Positions 8,445 to 16,220 of a stretch of 64,000 nt of DNA are shown in pieces. The notes beneath the pieces were generated by a model. It was given only the letters and a program-made list of their open reading frames with translations, ran no database searches and had not been told where the DNA came from. Position 1 is the first letter of the stretch. Every line of letters starts with the position of its first letter. The DNA is from Dokdonella sp041395345. Its GTDB lineage: Bacteria; Pseudomonadota; Gammaproteobacteria; Xanthomonadales; Rhodanobacteraceae. The stretch spans positions 186,001-250,000 of the forward strand of contig NZ_JAWLAR010000001.1 of assembly GCF_041395345.1 (NCBI RefSeq), written 5' to 3'. The position numbers were made by a program, and so were the translations under genes.

Positions 8445-8790
8445 ATGATTCCGGTTATGAACAACACCAAGTGGGAGGAACTGCGGATCGCCATGCTTGG
8501 ACTTGACCGCGCACCACTTTGGCGCACCCGCGACGTAGAGAACAGATACGAGTCCTGTTGGGACGGAGACTGGCTGCATCACATCAAGCAGGGCGGCTAC
8601 AACACTATCGAGTGGGTAGAAATAGCTGCTGCTAATCCCGAGCAGCTACGAGCTATCAACAGCGCTGGTACGACTGAATGTGCCGGGAGAGCGCACGGTT
8701 GCAGGGTATAAGGTGTACGGCTTCATTCCGGCGGGCAGCACGGTAGATTATGTGTCGCCCACCCAACTGTTCAATCAAGCCGACCGCTAA
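8445..8790 (+). pseudogene. Cassette 1: DUF6678-like gene with a frameshift
   Basis: From ATG 8445 the frame encodes MNNTKWEELRIAML, then DGDWLHHIKQGGYNTIEWVE, which resembles DUF6678 proteins common in integron cassettes. Around 8640-8685 the homology moves to the +1 frame (LNVPGERTVAGYKVYGFIPA), which ends at TAA 8790 inside attC. Left in the first frame, the product ends at 8711 with an unrelated tail. One indel therefore separates the two halves. It could be a true mutation or a sequence error. Confidence 0.7.
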
Positions 8791-8817
8791 CGCGGCGGCT
8801 TATTTCCGGTGTTAGCG
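8761..8817 (+). repeat. attC site 1 (57 bp)
   Basis: The inverse core ACCCAAC (RYYYAAC) at 8761-8767 and core GTTAGCG at 8811-8817 enclose an imperfect palindrome (AATCAAGCCGACCGC / GCGGCGGCTTATTT). Confidence 0.9.
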
Positions 8818-8820
8818 CCA

Positions 8821-9218
8821 ATGGATCGAGTCGAAATTGTTGCAATAGCTCTGATGCTTCTTGTTCCGGCGAGCGCCCGCGCCTCAGGCTTTGAGTTCTG
8901 CGACTTCGAGGCTGAAATTCAGCGCGTGGAGATCGGGCCAGAACAAACCTACGAGCTAGTTGTCGATGTTGTTCGTGCCTCGAAGGCCGAAGTATGAGGT
9001 CGAAAGCTATACTGACTGCGCGGAGTACGTGGGCAAGCCTATGAAGTTACATTCGGCGTTTCGAGCTCCCAAGTGTGCCGGCGAAGGGCGACAGCATTCT
9101 TTTTTCCCGCTCTGTTATTGATGGTTTCGGCATGGACGGGTCCTATGCCGGTACAACTACAAGAACAGCTTTGCGTAAATTGCCAAGACGGCCTCAGCGA
9201 CCGCCGAGCGCTAACTAA
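8821..9218 (+). pseudogene. Cassette 2: putative secreted protein, multiply frameshifted
   Basis: The frame opens with a signal-peptide-like MDRVEIVAIALMLLVPASARA, runs to TGA 8997, then continues in the +1 frame (KYEVESYTDCAEYVGKPMK ... RAPKCAGEGRQHS) and again shifts after a T6 run near 9106 to SVIDGFGMDGSYAGTTTRTA, ending at TAA 9218 at the start of attC 2. The three pieces together would make about 130 residues with several cysteines. I do not recognise the family. Confidence 0.6.
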
Positions 9219-9266
9219 TAAATCAAGCCGACCACGTTCCGTGGCGGCTTATTACCGGTGTTGGGG
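9208..9266 (+). repeat. attC site 2
   Basis: The arms AAATCAAGCCGACCACG / CGTGGCGGCTTATTA and the right core GTTGGGG (9260-9266) match the other sites. The inverse core (CGCTAAC) is degenerate. Confidence 0.85.
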
Positions 9267-9272
9267 TGCGGA

Positions 9273-9718
9273 ATGCGCGTTTCAAATTTAATGGGCGCTT
9301 TAGTGCTGCTAACTTTACCCGAACGTACGCCTTGTCGTGCAGCCCTCCACTTTCGAGATGCACTTGGTTCCGGGGCCAACTGAGTACGCCTATTCCCTAC
9401 TTTATTGGGTACGCTTGCGCCTACATCGGCAAAGTCGTTGGGTATTCCGAAAACGAATGAAGGAATCCGGCGCTAGAGGTGCAAGTCTTGGACGCGTGGA
9501 CACCCATGCAGAAAAACGGGGAAATTCTTAAGGTCACTGTGCAACCTTGGTCCGGATGCGGTTGCCCAAAAAGCGCAGTGACTTCGGCCCCTCAAGTATC
9601 AATTGGCACGCGTCTGAGGGTAATCACTTTCACGAAGGTAATGCTGAGCTGGGACGCCAATAATGCACTTGTCGTGCTCGGTGCCGAACCCCAACTATTC
9701 AATCAAGCCGACCGCTGA
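9273..9718 (+). pseudogene. Cassette 3: putative secreted cysteine-containing protein, frameshifted
   Basis: ATG 9273 opens a hydrophobic, signal-like start (MRVSNLMGALVLLTLPERTP). Coding-looking segments then appear in different frames: ...TPIPYFIGYACAYIGKVVGY... and, from about 9520 to TGA 9718, ILKVTVQPWSGCGCPKSAV followed by LRVITFTKVMLSWDANNALV. The last frame ends inside attC 3, as in other cassettes. The layout (Cys-x-Cys near the mature N-terminus, 'IGKVVGY') recalls small secreted TIMP/netrin-like cassette proteins, but this is tentative. Confidence 0.55.
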
Positions 9719-9744
9719 TGCGGCGGCTTATTTCGGTGTTATGC
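9689..9744 (+). repeat. attC site 3 (56 bp)
   Basis: CCCCAAC at 9689-9695 and GTTATGC at 9738-9744 flank arms nearly identical to attC 1 and attC 5. Confidence 0.9.
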
Positions 9745-9768
9745 ACTCAATGAACCATCGAAAACACC

Positions 9769-10137
9769 GTGCCGAGTTACATCTGGTGGTTCTACTTCGC
9801 CCTCTCATTGCTTCTCGCAGTCGTTTCGCTTATCCAGGGCGTAAGCTCGCCAATTGAGCTCGCATTTGGAATCGTCAACGCGTTTGCACTTGCCGGCTTG
9901 TGGGGCTACATATCTCAGGTTGCGGTCGGCTGGCGGCTGTTCTGGGTGTTGTATTTCGTTGCGTCGGTCGTGGCAAACATTGTTGGACTTGCACTCTTTG
10001 CAGCAGACATTGGACAGCGGGATTTCGCCTTCCTCATGATAGTCAGTTTCTCTATTGTCCTTGTTGCTCCAATGTATCTTGCACTTTGGCGATATGCGTT
10101 TCGATCACCGAAAGTCTGGATGATACAAAGTGCATAA
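9769..10137 (+). CDS. Cassette 4: small integral membrane protein
   Basis: An uninterrupted 122-residue frame from GTG 9769 to TAA 10137 with four predicted membrane helices (IWWFYFALSLLLAVVSLI; AFGIVNAFALAGLWGYI; LFWVLYFVASVVANIVGLAL; FLMIVSFSIVLVAPMYLALW). One of the few cassette genes here that is intact; its stop overlaps attC 4. It resembles small DUF-type membrane proteins common in cassettes, but I cannot assign a function. Confidence 0.8.
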   Translation: MPSYIWWFYFALSLLLAVVSLIQGVSSPIELAFGIVNAFALAGLWGYISQVAVGWRLFWVLYFVASVVANIVGLALFAADIGQRDFAFLMIVSFSIVLVAPMYLALWRYAFRSPKVWMIQSA

Positions 10138-10186
10138 CTAGTCATTCGAGCCGACGTGCTAACGCGCGGCAATTCAGGTGTTGGAT
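10132..10186 (+). repeat. attC site 4 (55 bp)
   Basis: GCATAAC at 10132-10138 and GTTGGAT at 10180-10186 enclose ATTCGAGCCGACGTGC / GCGCGGCAATTCAGGT. Confidence 0.9.
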
Positions 10187-10190
10187 CCAT

Positions 10191-10616
10191 ATGTTCAGAA
10201 TCCCGAAACTGTGTGTATTGCTCCTTCTGGCTTCAGGCAATGCGCTTGCTTGTAAGTGCCACAGGAGCTTCGCTCACTGAGAAGCTCCCAAGACGCGTCC
10301 ATCGCATTTGTCGGAAGCACCGATGCTGACCCCACTCTCGAAGAAAAGACGGTGAACCAATTCCATTCGTTGTATCGCCCATTGAAGGGTAACGTCACAA
10401 AGGGTGCACCGATCTCGGTTGACCCCAGCTTCAATTCTGATTGCGCTGCACCATTCGTAGGGAGTTCAGCTTTTAGTGTTTGCATACGGAAGAGCTGGTG
10501 AACCACCTAAGGTCGTGGCGTGCTCAATTCGCACAGTCGAGCCAATTTCAATTGATGGTGAGCTTCTGCAACCTTCGTCGGATGTCGCTGAATTCTTGCG
10601 GTCGGTACCCAACTAA
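10191..10616 (+). pseudogene. Cassette 5: secreted ACKC-type protein, two frameshifts
   Basis: ATG 10191 encodes a classic signal peptide ending ALACKC, stops at 10280, and the homologous-looking sequence continues in another frame (SSQDASIAFVGSTDADPTLE ... DCAAPFVGSSAF) to 10501, then in a third (VFAYGRAGEPPKVVACSIRT ... DVAEFLRSVPN) to TAA 10616 at attC 5. Cys-x-Cys directly after the signal peptide, a 'FVG' strand, a middle Cys and a late 'VFAYG ... ACSIRT' are reminiscent of TIMP/netrin-like domains. Reconstructed length is about 140 residues. Confidence 0.6.
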
Positions 10617-10663
10617 TCAATCAAGCCGACCGCTAACGCGGCGGCTTATTTCCGGTGTTATGC
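10607..10663 (+). repeat. attC site 5 (57 bp)
   Basis: ACCCAAC at 10607-10613 and GTTATGC at 10657-10663; the palindromic arms are identical to attC 1. Confidence 0.92.
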
Positions 10664-10676
10664 ATTGGAAAACTAA

Positions 10677-11224
10677 GTGACCACATACAGCCTTTCGGGC
10701 CCTGACAACGACTCAAATATGTGCGGTTCGCCGATCGCCTGTTTGACGATGTTGGTAACATTCAGTTTGTCCTGTGTGCGGCTATAAAACTGACCTGTAC
10801 TTTGTTAATCCTTCGTTTCGTGTCAAAAGAAGGGTATACGAACCTGTCGTCAACCTATGACGGATACAATATCGCCTCCCTAAAATTCAAGGAAGCATGT
10901 CAACGGCTGAAGTTGAAAGGAGTTGAGTTTCTGCCGCTTCCATCAGGTCAAGGTTCTTTGTTATCCGACCAATGCGTTGCTGCCGTTTGACTCAGTATCA
11001 AGGAAGAGCAAAATAGAATATTTCTGGCACGCTTGTGGCTTCTACAAGGCTGTTGCCGGCGCAACCCCTGCTTTCCTGTTGTCAGAGCCTGAATCGGACA
11101 TTTCTGGAACCGATATTGTTTTTGGTTCGGGTAATAGTCGTGGCCGAGTTCTCATCACTACAGAGCACATAAAACACATGCTGGTTACTGAGAAGCTAAC
11201 AGGGCTCTATTTCAAAGAAACAAT
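10677..11224 (+). pseudogene. Cassette 6: decayed gene, possibly Imm11-like
   Basis: Coding signal is spread over at least three frames: a start near GTG 10677 (TTYSLSGPDNDSNMCGS), a middle frame to 10990 (STYDGYNIASLKFKEACQRLK, GVEFLPLPSGQG) and a last frame (KIEYFWHACGFYKAVAGATP ... GRVLITTEHIKHMLVTEKL, TGLYFKE). The pattern 'S.RFKEACE..GLKGVEFLPL' is reminiscent of Imm11-type immunity proteins, but I hold this loosely. Clearly not expressed as one protein in this sequence. Confidence 0.45.
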
Positions 11225-11280
11225 GCATAACAATTCGCTCAAGCCGACGCCGCGAAGCGGCTCCAACTCAAACGTTAGAA
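11225..11280 (+). repeat. attC site 6 (56 bp)
   Basis: GCATAAC at 11225-11231 and GTTAGAA at 11274-11280 enclose GCTCAAGCCGACGCCGCG / CGCGAAGCGGCTCC. Confidence 0.85.
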
Positions 11281-11537
11281 CTCGAATGGTTTTTTCGTAC
11301 TTTCGCGCCCTGGCTACGATGAGCTAGTAAATCTAGTTGGGGGCCCGCCGTCGCAATTTGGGTCAATGCCGGAGTATTGTCCGATCAAGAAGTTGATGCG
11401 TTAAGAGCAAAAGGCGTAGATCTTTCCCGCTTTTCGGACACTATCGATCCGCTCTCAACGTCATCAATCTGCAGTTCCATAACGACAATAGCTGAGCACC
11501 ATCCGGGCGAGCGTATTTGGGTTGAGCATCGGGCGGA
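11281..11537 (+). pseudogene. Cassette 7: decayed small gene
   Basis: Three frames hold pieces: EWFFRTFA, RPGYDELVNLVGGPPSQF, and from about 11350 a longer run IWVNAGVLSDQEVDALRAKG ... HHPGERIWVEH. The last piece looks like a small cassette-borne family with conserved 'IWVNAGVLSD'. That frame has no stop before attC 7 and reads through the site into cassette 8 until 11703. I see no intact start for it. Confidence 0.5.
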
Positions 11538-11595
11538 TTCTAACTTTTCATCGAGCCGACGTGCTAGCGCACGCGGCTCAATTCTGGTGTTAGGT
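11538..11595 (+). repeat. attC site 7 (58 bp)
   Basis: TTCTAAC at 11538-11544 and GTTAGGT at 11589-11595 enclose CGAGCCGACGTGC / GCACGCGGCTCAATTC. Confidence 0.9.
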
Positions 11596-11614
11596 AGCGC
11601 AATCATGGCCGACG

Positions 11615-11992
11615 TTGAATCGAAAGTCGCCAGGCGCGAGCTGGAAGCTTGGCGGGTTTGCTGCGCGTTGGAGCGCCAAGCTCTTGCCGAACGTCGCACA
11701 TGAAGCCGAATTTCGTCTCAACCCAAGTGAGCGCGCCACAAGCGTTGTGGCCTCTTCGCTCACTACCATTGGCAAACCCATCTCTGAGCTGCCATCGGTT
11801 CCCGCCCGAGGCATCTACTACGCCCTGGTAGGGTCCGGGCATCTGAACCTCAATCCGACGGTTCTTCGTGTCAAAGTTGAGGGCCAGTCGGTTTTCATTC
11901 GCGGTGTCGCAAAGGAGGGTGCCATCAAACAGCATTCCGCACGCCTGGCTGTTGAGCGCTTGGAGCAAATCATTCGTGGCAGCGCTGCCTAA
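11615..11992 (+). CDS. Cassette 8: uncharacterised 125-residue protein
   Basis: An uninterrupted frame, NRKSPGASWKLGGFAARWSA to LAVERLEQIIRGSAA, ending TAA 11992 inside attC 8. No signal peptide or membrane helix; mixed alpha/beta composition. In this frame the only start is TTG 11615. An ATG lies at 11605 in the other frame (MADV...), so a one-base insertion after codon 4 may have separated the original ATG from the gene. I do not recognise the family. Confidence 0.65.
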   Translation: MNRKSPGASWKLGGFAARWSAKLLPNVAHEAEFRLNPSERATSVVASSLTTIGKPISELPSVPARGIYYALVGSGHLNLNPTVLRVKVEGQSVFIRGVAKEGAIKQHSARLAVERLEQIIRGSAA

Positions 11993-12077
11993 CTGTGTGT
12001 GTTCAAGCCGACCGCCGTACAGACACGGCGTTTCAACCAACCGCTGCCGCGCGGCGGCAGCAGCCGGCACGTTAGCC
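11987..12077 (+). repeat. attC site 8 (91 bp, longer type)
   Basis: GCCTAAC at 11987-11993 and GTTAGCC at 12071-12077. The interior holds two nested stems (GCCGACCGCCGT..ACGGCGTTTC and CGCTGCCGCGCGGCGGCAGC), making it much longer than the 55-59 bp sites. Confidence 0.85.
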
Positions 12078-12096
12078 AGCTGTGAGGAGAGCTTCG

Positions 12097-12383
12097 TTGT
12101 CTTTTCGATCACTGAACATAGTATCCCTTTTCAGCTTGCCTGGTTGCAGCATTCGCATACTCGATCGGCGTTTTGGCGTTCCCGTTAGATTGTGTGTTCG
12201 TTGTTGGTCGTCTGCTTGAGCTATGGCATTTTGGCGGGCCTATTCTCTTTCGGCATCCTGTTAGCACGTGCCATCGTTGTGCGCACTATGGGCTCATGGC
12301 TATTGAGTGCTTTCTGGTTGGCGATGCTTGATCTTACTGTTGTGTACTATCTCAAGCGAACTTCGTCATGCTTCTACTCGTAA
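12097..12383 (+). pseudogene. Cassette 9: small membrane protein, frameshifted
   Basis: Hydrophobic coding sequence appears first from TTG 12097 (SFRSLNIVSLF), then in a second frame (SACLVAAFAYSIGVLAFPLD) and finally in the frame GTG 12192-TAA 12383 (LSYGILAGLFSFGILLARAI ... WLLSAFWLAMLDLTVVYYL). Together they would make a two- to three-helix membrane protein. No attC follows; the array is interrupted here by a dispersed repeat. Confidence 0.45.
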
Positions 12384-12402
12384 GCTTGGCTAACTGGTCC
12401 GT

Positions 12403-12680
12403 AAGAGACTTGCCGTCAACTCCGAAGGGCGCATGACGCTTTTTCCCTGACTTTTGGGCCACTGCCGGTCATCGTGTTTTCTCTTTTCCGCGTGATGCGT
12501 GTCAGTGCTTTGCGTGTTGCAACGATTGTCAGACTGCTTTTCCGTAATCGGTCTTGTTGAGTCGGTTGCGCTGACTCGGACCTCTGTATAAACCGCACCC
12601 GAAGACCTCATTCATTCATCGGACTGTCCGGTGGCCGGGGATCAGCCGAAACACCGCAGGGACGTCCAATCAGTTAGTCA
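12403..12680 (+). repeat. Dispersed repeat A, copy 1
   Basis: Diverged but colinear with 18412-18700. Shared anchors in the same order: AAGAGACTT.CCGTCAACTCC, GGC.ACTG..GGTCAT, TCAGACTGC.TTTTCGT, GACCGCAC.CGAA.ACC and GG.ATCAGCC. In both places the repeat starts within 30 bases of the stop of a cassette-like gene. It has no coding potential. Confidence 0.6.
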
Positions 12681-13849
12681 GGTTCTCTCCGGGGTGGTCT
12701 GACCCGTTGTCTACCGTATCGCGCTGACGTTGGTTAGAAAGTTTCCTCTAAGCCGCCTGCACCGCCGGCGTCCGTGTGTGCATCGGATGGTTCAGGGACG
12801 CGTGCGGGTCGTAGTCGACCTCGTAGGCGGACGTGCTTCCAGATCTGGACGACGACCATGCGGTGGTGATTGACGTGATCACACCCGCCGGAACGTGAGC
12901 GTCATCAGTTCGTATCTGCAGCTTTATATTGGCGTGGTTGCTTTCTCAGGTGTGTATTTGGCTGCCTTGTGCGGAATATACTGTCAGATCCTGTTTGTGG
13001 ACCACCTCGCTGTGCAGCTGGTTCTTCGCCATCCGTTTTGCATCCGTGCCGCTCACGGTGCTGGGTCCGGCCTTCGGGCGGGCTTCAGAAGATGGCGTTA
13101 TCCGCCGTGGCGTGAAACTCCGGCGTTCGTAACAGCTGCGTTCGACCATTCACGCTCGCAGCTGAAGACCAGCAGTCGACCGGTATTCACCACGGTCTCG
13201 CGCCAGCGTCTGCAGCGCAGTCCTCGCGACCGCCTCAGCTGATCAGCCGAAGGCGGCAGATGCCGGGCGTCTGCGACTCAGCTGTGATGGACGAGATGCC
13301 GCAACGACCTGCTGGATCGGCGGCGGCTAAGACGCCAGGACGAGACATCGGGCAATGGCAGGCATATCGCCGTGCGACGATGTCGGCGTGAATGGCCGGC
13401 GGATGCGACGGCGCCGAACGACGAGCGACTTCAACCGCGACCATTCGTGGTACTGGCGGAAGGTTGGATACTGCGACTGACCTCAACCTATGACCTTGTC
13501 GAACGCGCGCGGCGGCATGCGAAGAAGACCTCGGCGACAACGTCGATGACAAGTGAGGGCGCCTTTTGCGGAACGGCGGCGAAAACTAAGGTCCGCCGAC
13601 CTGGCGCGGCAAGGCACGCCGCGTGTGCGCAGATGCGGTAAGCGCTGCGGCTGCCGCGACGCCATACCAGCACCGGCAGCTGGCAGCGACATGTGGCAGC
13701 TCAGCGTCGCGGCACAGTTACTGGCGAGCGCGCGGGCTTCCAGGCCGCGTTCCTGCCGCGTTCAGGACCGCGATGCCTTCAGCAAGGCGGAATCCTTCCG
13801 GGGCTGCTGTTCGTGACAGCTTGTCTCAGTTGTTATTCGACAGGGCCCT
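12681..13849. other. GC-rich stretch without a convincing gene
   Basis: Short frames on both strands show no conserved family, no ribosome binding sites and no long uninterrupted reading. A hydrophobic frame at 12929-13132 (AWLLSQVCIWLPCAEYTVRS) may be the remains of a membrane-protein cassette. No attC-like site was found. I regard it as decayed DNA between two halves of the array. Confidence 0.5.
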
Positions 13850-14850
13850 TATTTATCTTTAATGATTATGTAAGATTTTCTTCATCATTACTTTTCAATG
13901 GCGGATTGAAGTCTCTTTTATATTCAACAGTTTATTAACGTAAAATTAATCAGCATTATTAAGCTGTCGGAACTTGCAATAAAGCATCTATCAGTATCGC
14001 AGCATCATCATATTTATCTGCATTGGATATATGCGTGGTTGTGTTTGTCATATTTCAGGTGAACCAATCATTCGTGATCATTGTACTTGGTGAAGATATT
14101 ATTCAGAGCTTCGACGTTCATGTTGGATAAGCGATACCGCATTAAGAAATTACCATGGACTCAACGTATGGCGCAATGGTTTTGGGGGTAACTCACAGTC
14201 AGTATCATGATGGCATTTGCGTTTCTTGCGAACTCAGTCATCAGTTAAACACTGAATACAATATGTATTATATTGCGATGACATGTCTTAACTGGACTCC
14301 TCTCAGGCCTAACACAGTTCGCATTACTCGGAGTGCAGGATAATTATACTTTATGTAAGAATTCTTTTCATTCAAATGACGATTTTCGTATTTTTGCGAC
14401 TCGATATCGTCTTCACAGTCTTTAAAATTAGATGAACGATATCAATATCATTATTTTCATTTTGATGTTCACTTTGATGCTCTCAAACATTGCGAAGCAT
14501 ACAAGCAATCTTTTTCAATTCCTGAATGTCTCCAGCAATTCCACCATTGCGCATCAGTTACAGGAGATAACTTGCGAAGGCGTTGGTTTCGCTAGCACTC
14601 ATAAAACTATTAAACCGGAAGAAATACAAGAAGACGATGGCGAGCTGTGAACTTAAACTCAAATAAAACATGCGAAATCATCAACGTGGTCATGCGAGTC
14701 ATATCCAGCGCTGTGTCCACTCAGCGTGAAACGCGATCTCGTGGAAAGCGGAATCAAAGCGTTCGGAGATAACGTCAGTGAAGCCGTTTAAGGTAACTCG
14801 TAATGAAGCTACCATATTTGAAATCTTAACGATAGTAACTCGTTGTGTGT
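13850..14850. other. AT-rich island inside the integron
   Basis: Base composition drops abruptly at about 13850, with runs such as TTTATATTCAACAGTTTATT and TTAAAATTAGATG, and rises again near 14850. Only small frames occur (62 residues at 14155-14343, 72 residues at 14432-14650). No transposase, tRNA or attC was seen. The composition suggests DNA of different origin. Confidence 0.6.
14432..14650 (+). CDS. Small hypothetical membrane protein in the AT-rich island
   Basis: A 72-residue frame: MNDINIIIFILMFTLMLSNI as a single N-terminal membrane helix, then a polar tail ending EEIQEDDGEL. Codon use is AT-rich like its surroundings. There is no clear ribosome binding site and I recognise no family, so it may be chance. 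Confidence 0.3.
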   Translation: MNDINIIIFILMFTLMLSNIAKHTSNLFQFLNVSSNSTIAHQLQEITCEGVGFASTHKTIKPEEIQEDDGEL

Positions 14851-15073
14851 CGCTGCGAAAAAACATCAAGTGATGAAGTGTGGCGACATTTTCAATCTCT
14901 TGGCGGTGGCAGTGTCAAACTCATCGTGGAAGCATTCATTATTGCGCCACGTGAAGGACCGTTCTCGTTTTTGGCTCACTGTGCGCTCGCCGTGATCGTT
15001 TCAAACATTTGTTTCCTGCCGTTTACGAGCGTCGCTGCAGTACCAGCAACGCCACGGTGATCTGAAAAAGACG
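14851..15073. other. Transition region, no gene recognised
   Basis: A frame 14845-15060 encodes a 71-residue segment (GGGSVKLIVEAFIIAPREGP, FSFLAHCALAVIVSNICFLP) with one hydrophobic stretch but no supporting start or homology. It may be the remnant of a cassette whose attC is lost. Confidence 0.3.
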
Positions 15074-15472
15074 ATGCGCTCAGGAGCAGATCACTTTCCA
15101 GCCTCGTGCGGCATCTTGCGCGGGTTCCTGATTATCGACGCTTCTTGGGCGGCCTCTTGTTATCCGGCGTTTCGTATTCTTCGATGTCCGCGCACCGAAG
15201 CTGCCGGGCGACCGGTGACGACGCTCACTCAGGGCCCACCTTCAGAATGCAGATGCGCTAAGGATGCTAATGGCGGGTGTACACATGCGAGTACAGAACG
15301 GCCGGCTTGTTTGGTAAGCGTCGACAAATTCGAGTTTCGTGCATTCTCCAATGCCACAGCTTGGGTCATTTGGACTTGCGGGGAAACAACCGGTGGTGGT
15401 GAGCAGGCCAGTTTTGAGAAGCACGGAGGAGTTTGGCTCTATGCTGGCTCACGTGAAGGCATTGCCATATAA
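15074..15472 (+). CDS. Cassette 10: putative secreted Cys-rich protein (uncertain N-terminus)
   Basis: A 132-residue frame ending TAA 15472, immediately before attC 9. The last ~75 residues (CRCAKDANGGCTHASTERPA ... WVIWTCGETTGGGEQASFEK) look like a folded cysteine-containing domain. The N-terminal part reads like out-of-frame DNA and may not belong to the gene; no signal peptide is visible. The core site that should mark the left end of this cassette is missing. Confidence 0.45.
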   Translation: MRSGADHFPASCGILRGFLIIDASWAASCYPAFRILRCPRTEAAGRPVTTLTQGPPSECRCAKDANGGCTHASTERPACLVSVDKFEFRAFSNATAWVIWTCGETTGGGEQASFEKHGGVWLYAGSREGIAI

Positions 15473-15531
15473 GCATAACTTTTCATTCGAGCCGACTTGC
15501 TAACGCATGCGGCTCAATTCTGGTGTTGGAC
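15473..15531 (+). repeat. attC site 9 (59 bp)
   Basis: GCATAAC at 15473-15479 and GTTGGAC at 15525-15531; the arms ATTCGAGCCGACTTGC / GCATGCGGCTCAATTC pair. Confidence 0.92.
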
Positions 15532-15548
15532 CCCAATCGAGGTTTTCC

Positions 15549-15845
15549 TTGGCAGCTGACATTGACGATGAGTTCTACAATCGTGCCGACGCAGTAATCT
15601 ACCTCGCGAATGAGCAGGTAGAGAAATTCAGTCCGGGTAAGGTTAGTGCTTCGTGCATGTATGCAACGGCGCGATTCAATGCTTGGGTAACTGCATGTGG
15701 TTGCAGTTCTTCATTGGAGATGCGAGCTGAAAGAAAAGAGGCAATCGAATACTTCACCAAGCAAGACAGGGCTATGCTGGAGGAGAACCTCGATGACTAC
15801 ATCAACAAGTTTGCTGGATATATGCAGCCCGAAGGGCCTGACTAA
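15549..15845 (+). CDS. Cassette 11: DUF3144 family protein
   Basis: From TTG 15549 the product is about 98 residues: DDEFYNRADAVIYLANEQVE, KVSASCMYATARFNAWVTA, then EAIEYFTKQDRAMLEENLDD, the characteristic DUF3144 layout. An in-frame ATG at 15507 lies inside attC 9 and would add 14 residues, so the cassette-proper TTG is preferred. Stop TAA 15845 lies at the edge of attC 10. Intact; the function of the family is unknown. Confidence 0.8.
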   Translation: MAADIDDEFYNRADAVIYLANEQVEKFSPGKVSASCMYATARFNAWVTACGCSSSLEMRAERKEAIEYFTKQDRAMLEENLDDYINKFAGYMQPEGPD

Positions 15846-15893
15846 TGAATCAAGTCGACCGCATTCAACGGCGGCTTGTCTGCGGTGTTGAGC
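15838..15893 (+). repeat. attC site 10
   Basis: The right core GTTGAGC (15887-15893) matches GTTRRRY; arms AATCAAGTCGACCGC / GGCGGCTTGTCTGC. The inverse core GACTAAT is degenerate. Confidence 0.85.
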
Positions 15894-15896
15894 CAA

Positions 15897-16097
15897 ATGA
15901 AGGCACTATGCAAACTATGCCGTGAACGGCCGGCGGAGGCGGGTGCACTCAAGTGGTATGGCATCCTGTTTCTCGGCGTCTGGTTTGGTTCTGGGCCGTG
16001 CTGCACAGAGTGTGCGGGCGGTATGAACTTCGTCGGCCTGGTCGCCGTTTCAGCCATTGCTGTTGTTGCTTTTGTGCTTGCAGTAATCGTCTGGTAG
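15897..16097 (+). CDS. Cassette 12: small CxxC membrane protein
   Basis: 66 residues from ATG 15897. The N-terminus has CKLCRERPAEAG, a second pair CCTEC lies mid-protein, and the C-terminus is one hydrophobic helix (VGLVAVSAIAVVAFVLAVIV). It may bind a metal through the cysteines and be membrane anchored; no family is recognised. Intact, last cassette of the recognisable array. Confidence 0.7.
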   Translation: MKALCKLCRERPAEAGALKWYGILFLGVWFGSGPCCTECAGGMNFVGLVAVSAIAVVAFVLAVIVW

Positions 16098-16110
16098 GCG
16101 GCATGCTTCA

Positions 16111-16167
16111 GCCCAGCCATTTATTCAAGCCATACGCTAACGCAGCGGCTCATTTCCGGCGTTGGGT
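16111..16167 (+). repeat. attC site 11 (57 bp), last recognisable site
   Basis: GCCCAGC (degenerate inverse core) at 16111-16117 and GTTGGGT at 16161-16167; arms TTCAAGCCATACGC / GCAGCGGCTCATTT. Confidence 0.85.
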
Positions 16168-16220
16168 GGCTCAAGACTAACGGCGCTGCTGTCCTCACCC
16201 GGGCGTGAAGAGAGAGTACC

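Noticed and set aside
12740..12880. Possible transposase tail on the minus strand (PHASLNHPMHTRTPAVQAA)
   Set aside because: Vaguely like the end of an IS transposase, but no upstream coding sequence, inverted repeat or target duplication supports it.
8380..16167. CRISPR array
   Set aside because: The repeats are spaced by whole genes, are palindromic and end in GTTRRRY cores. They are attC sites, not CRISPR repeats.
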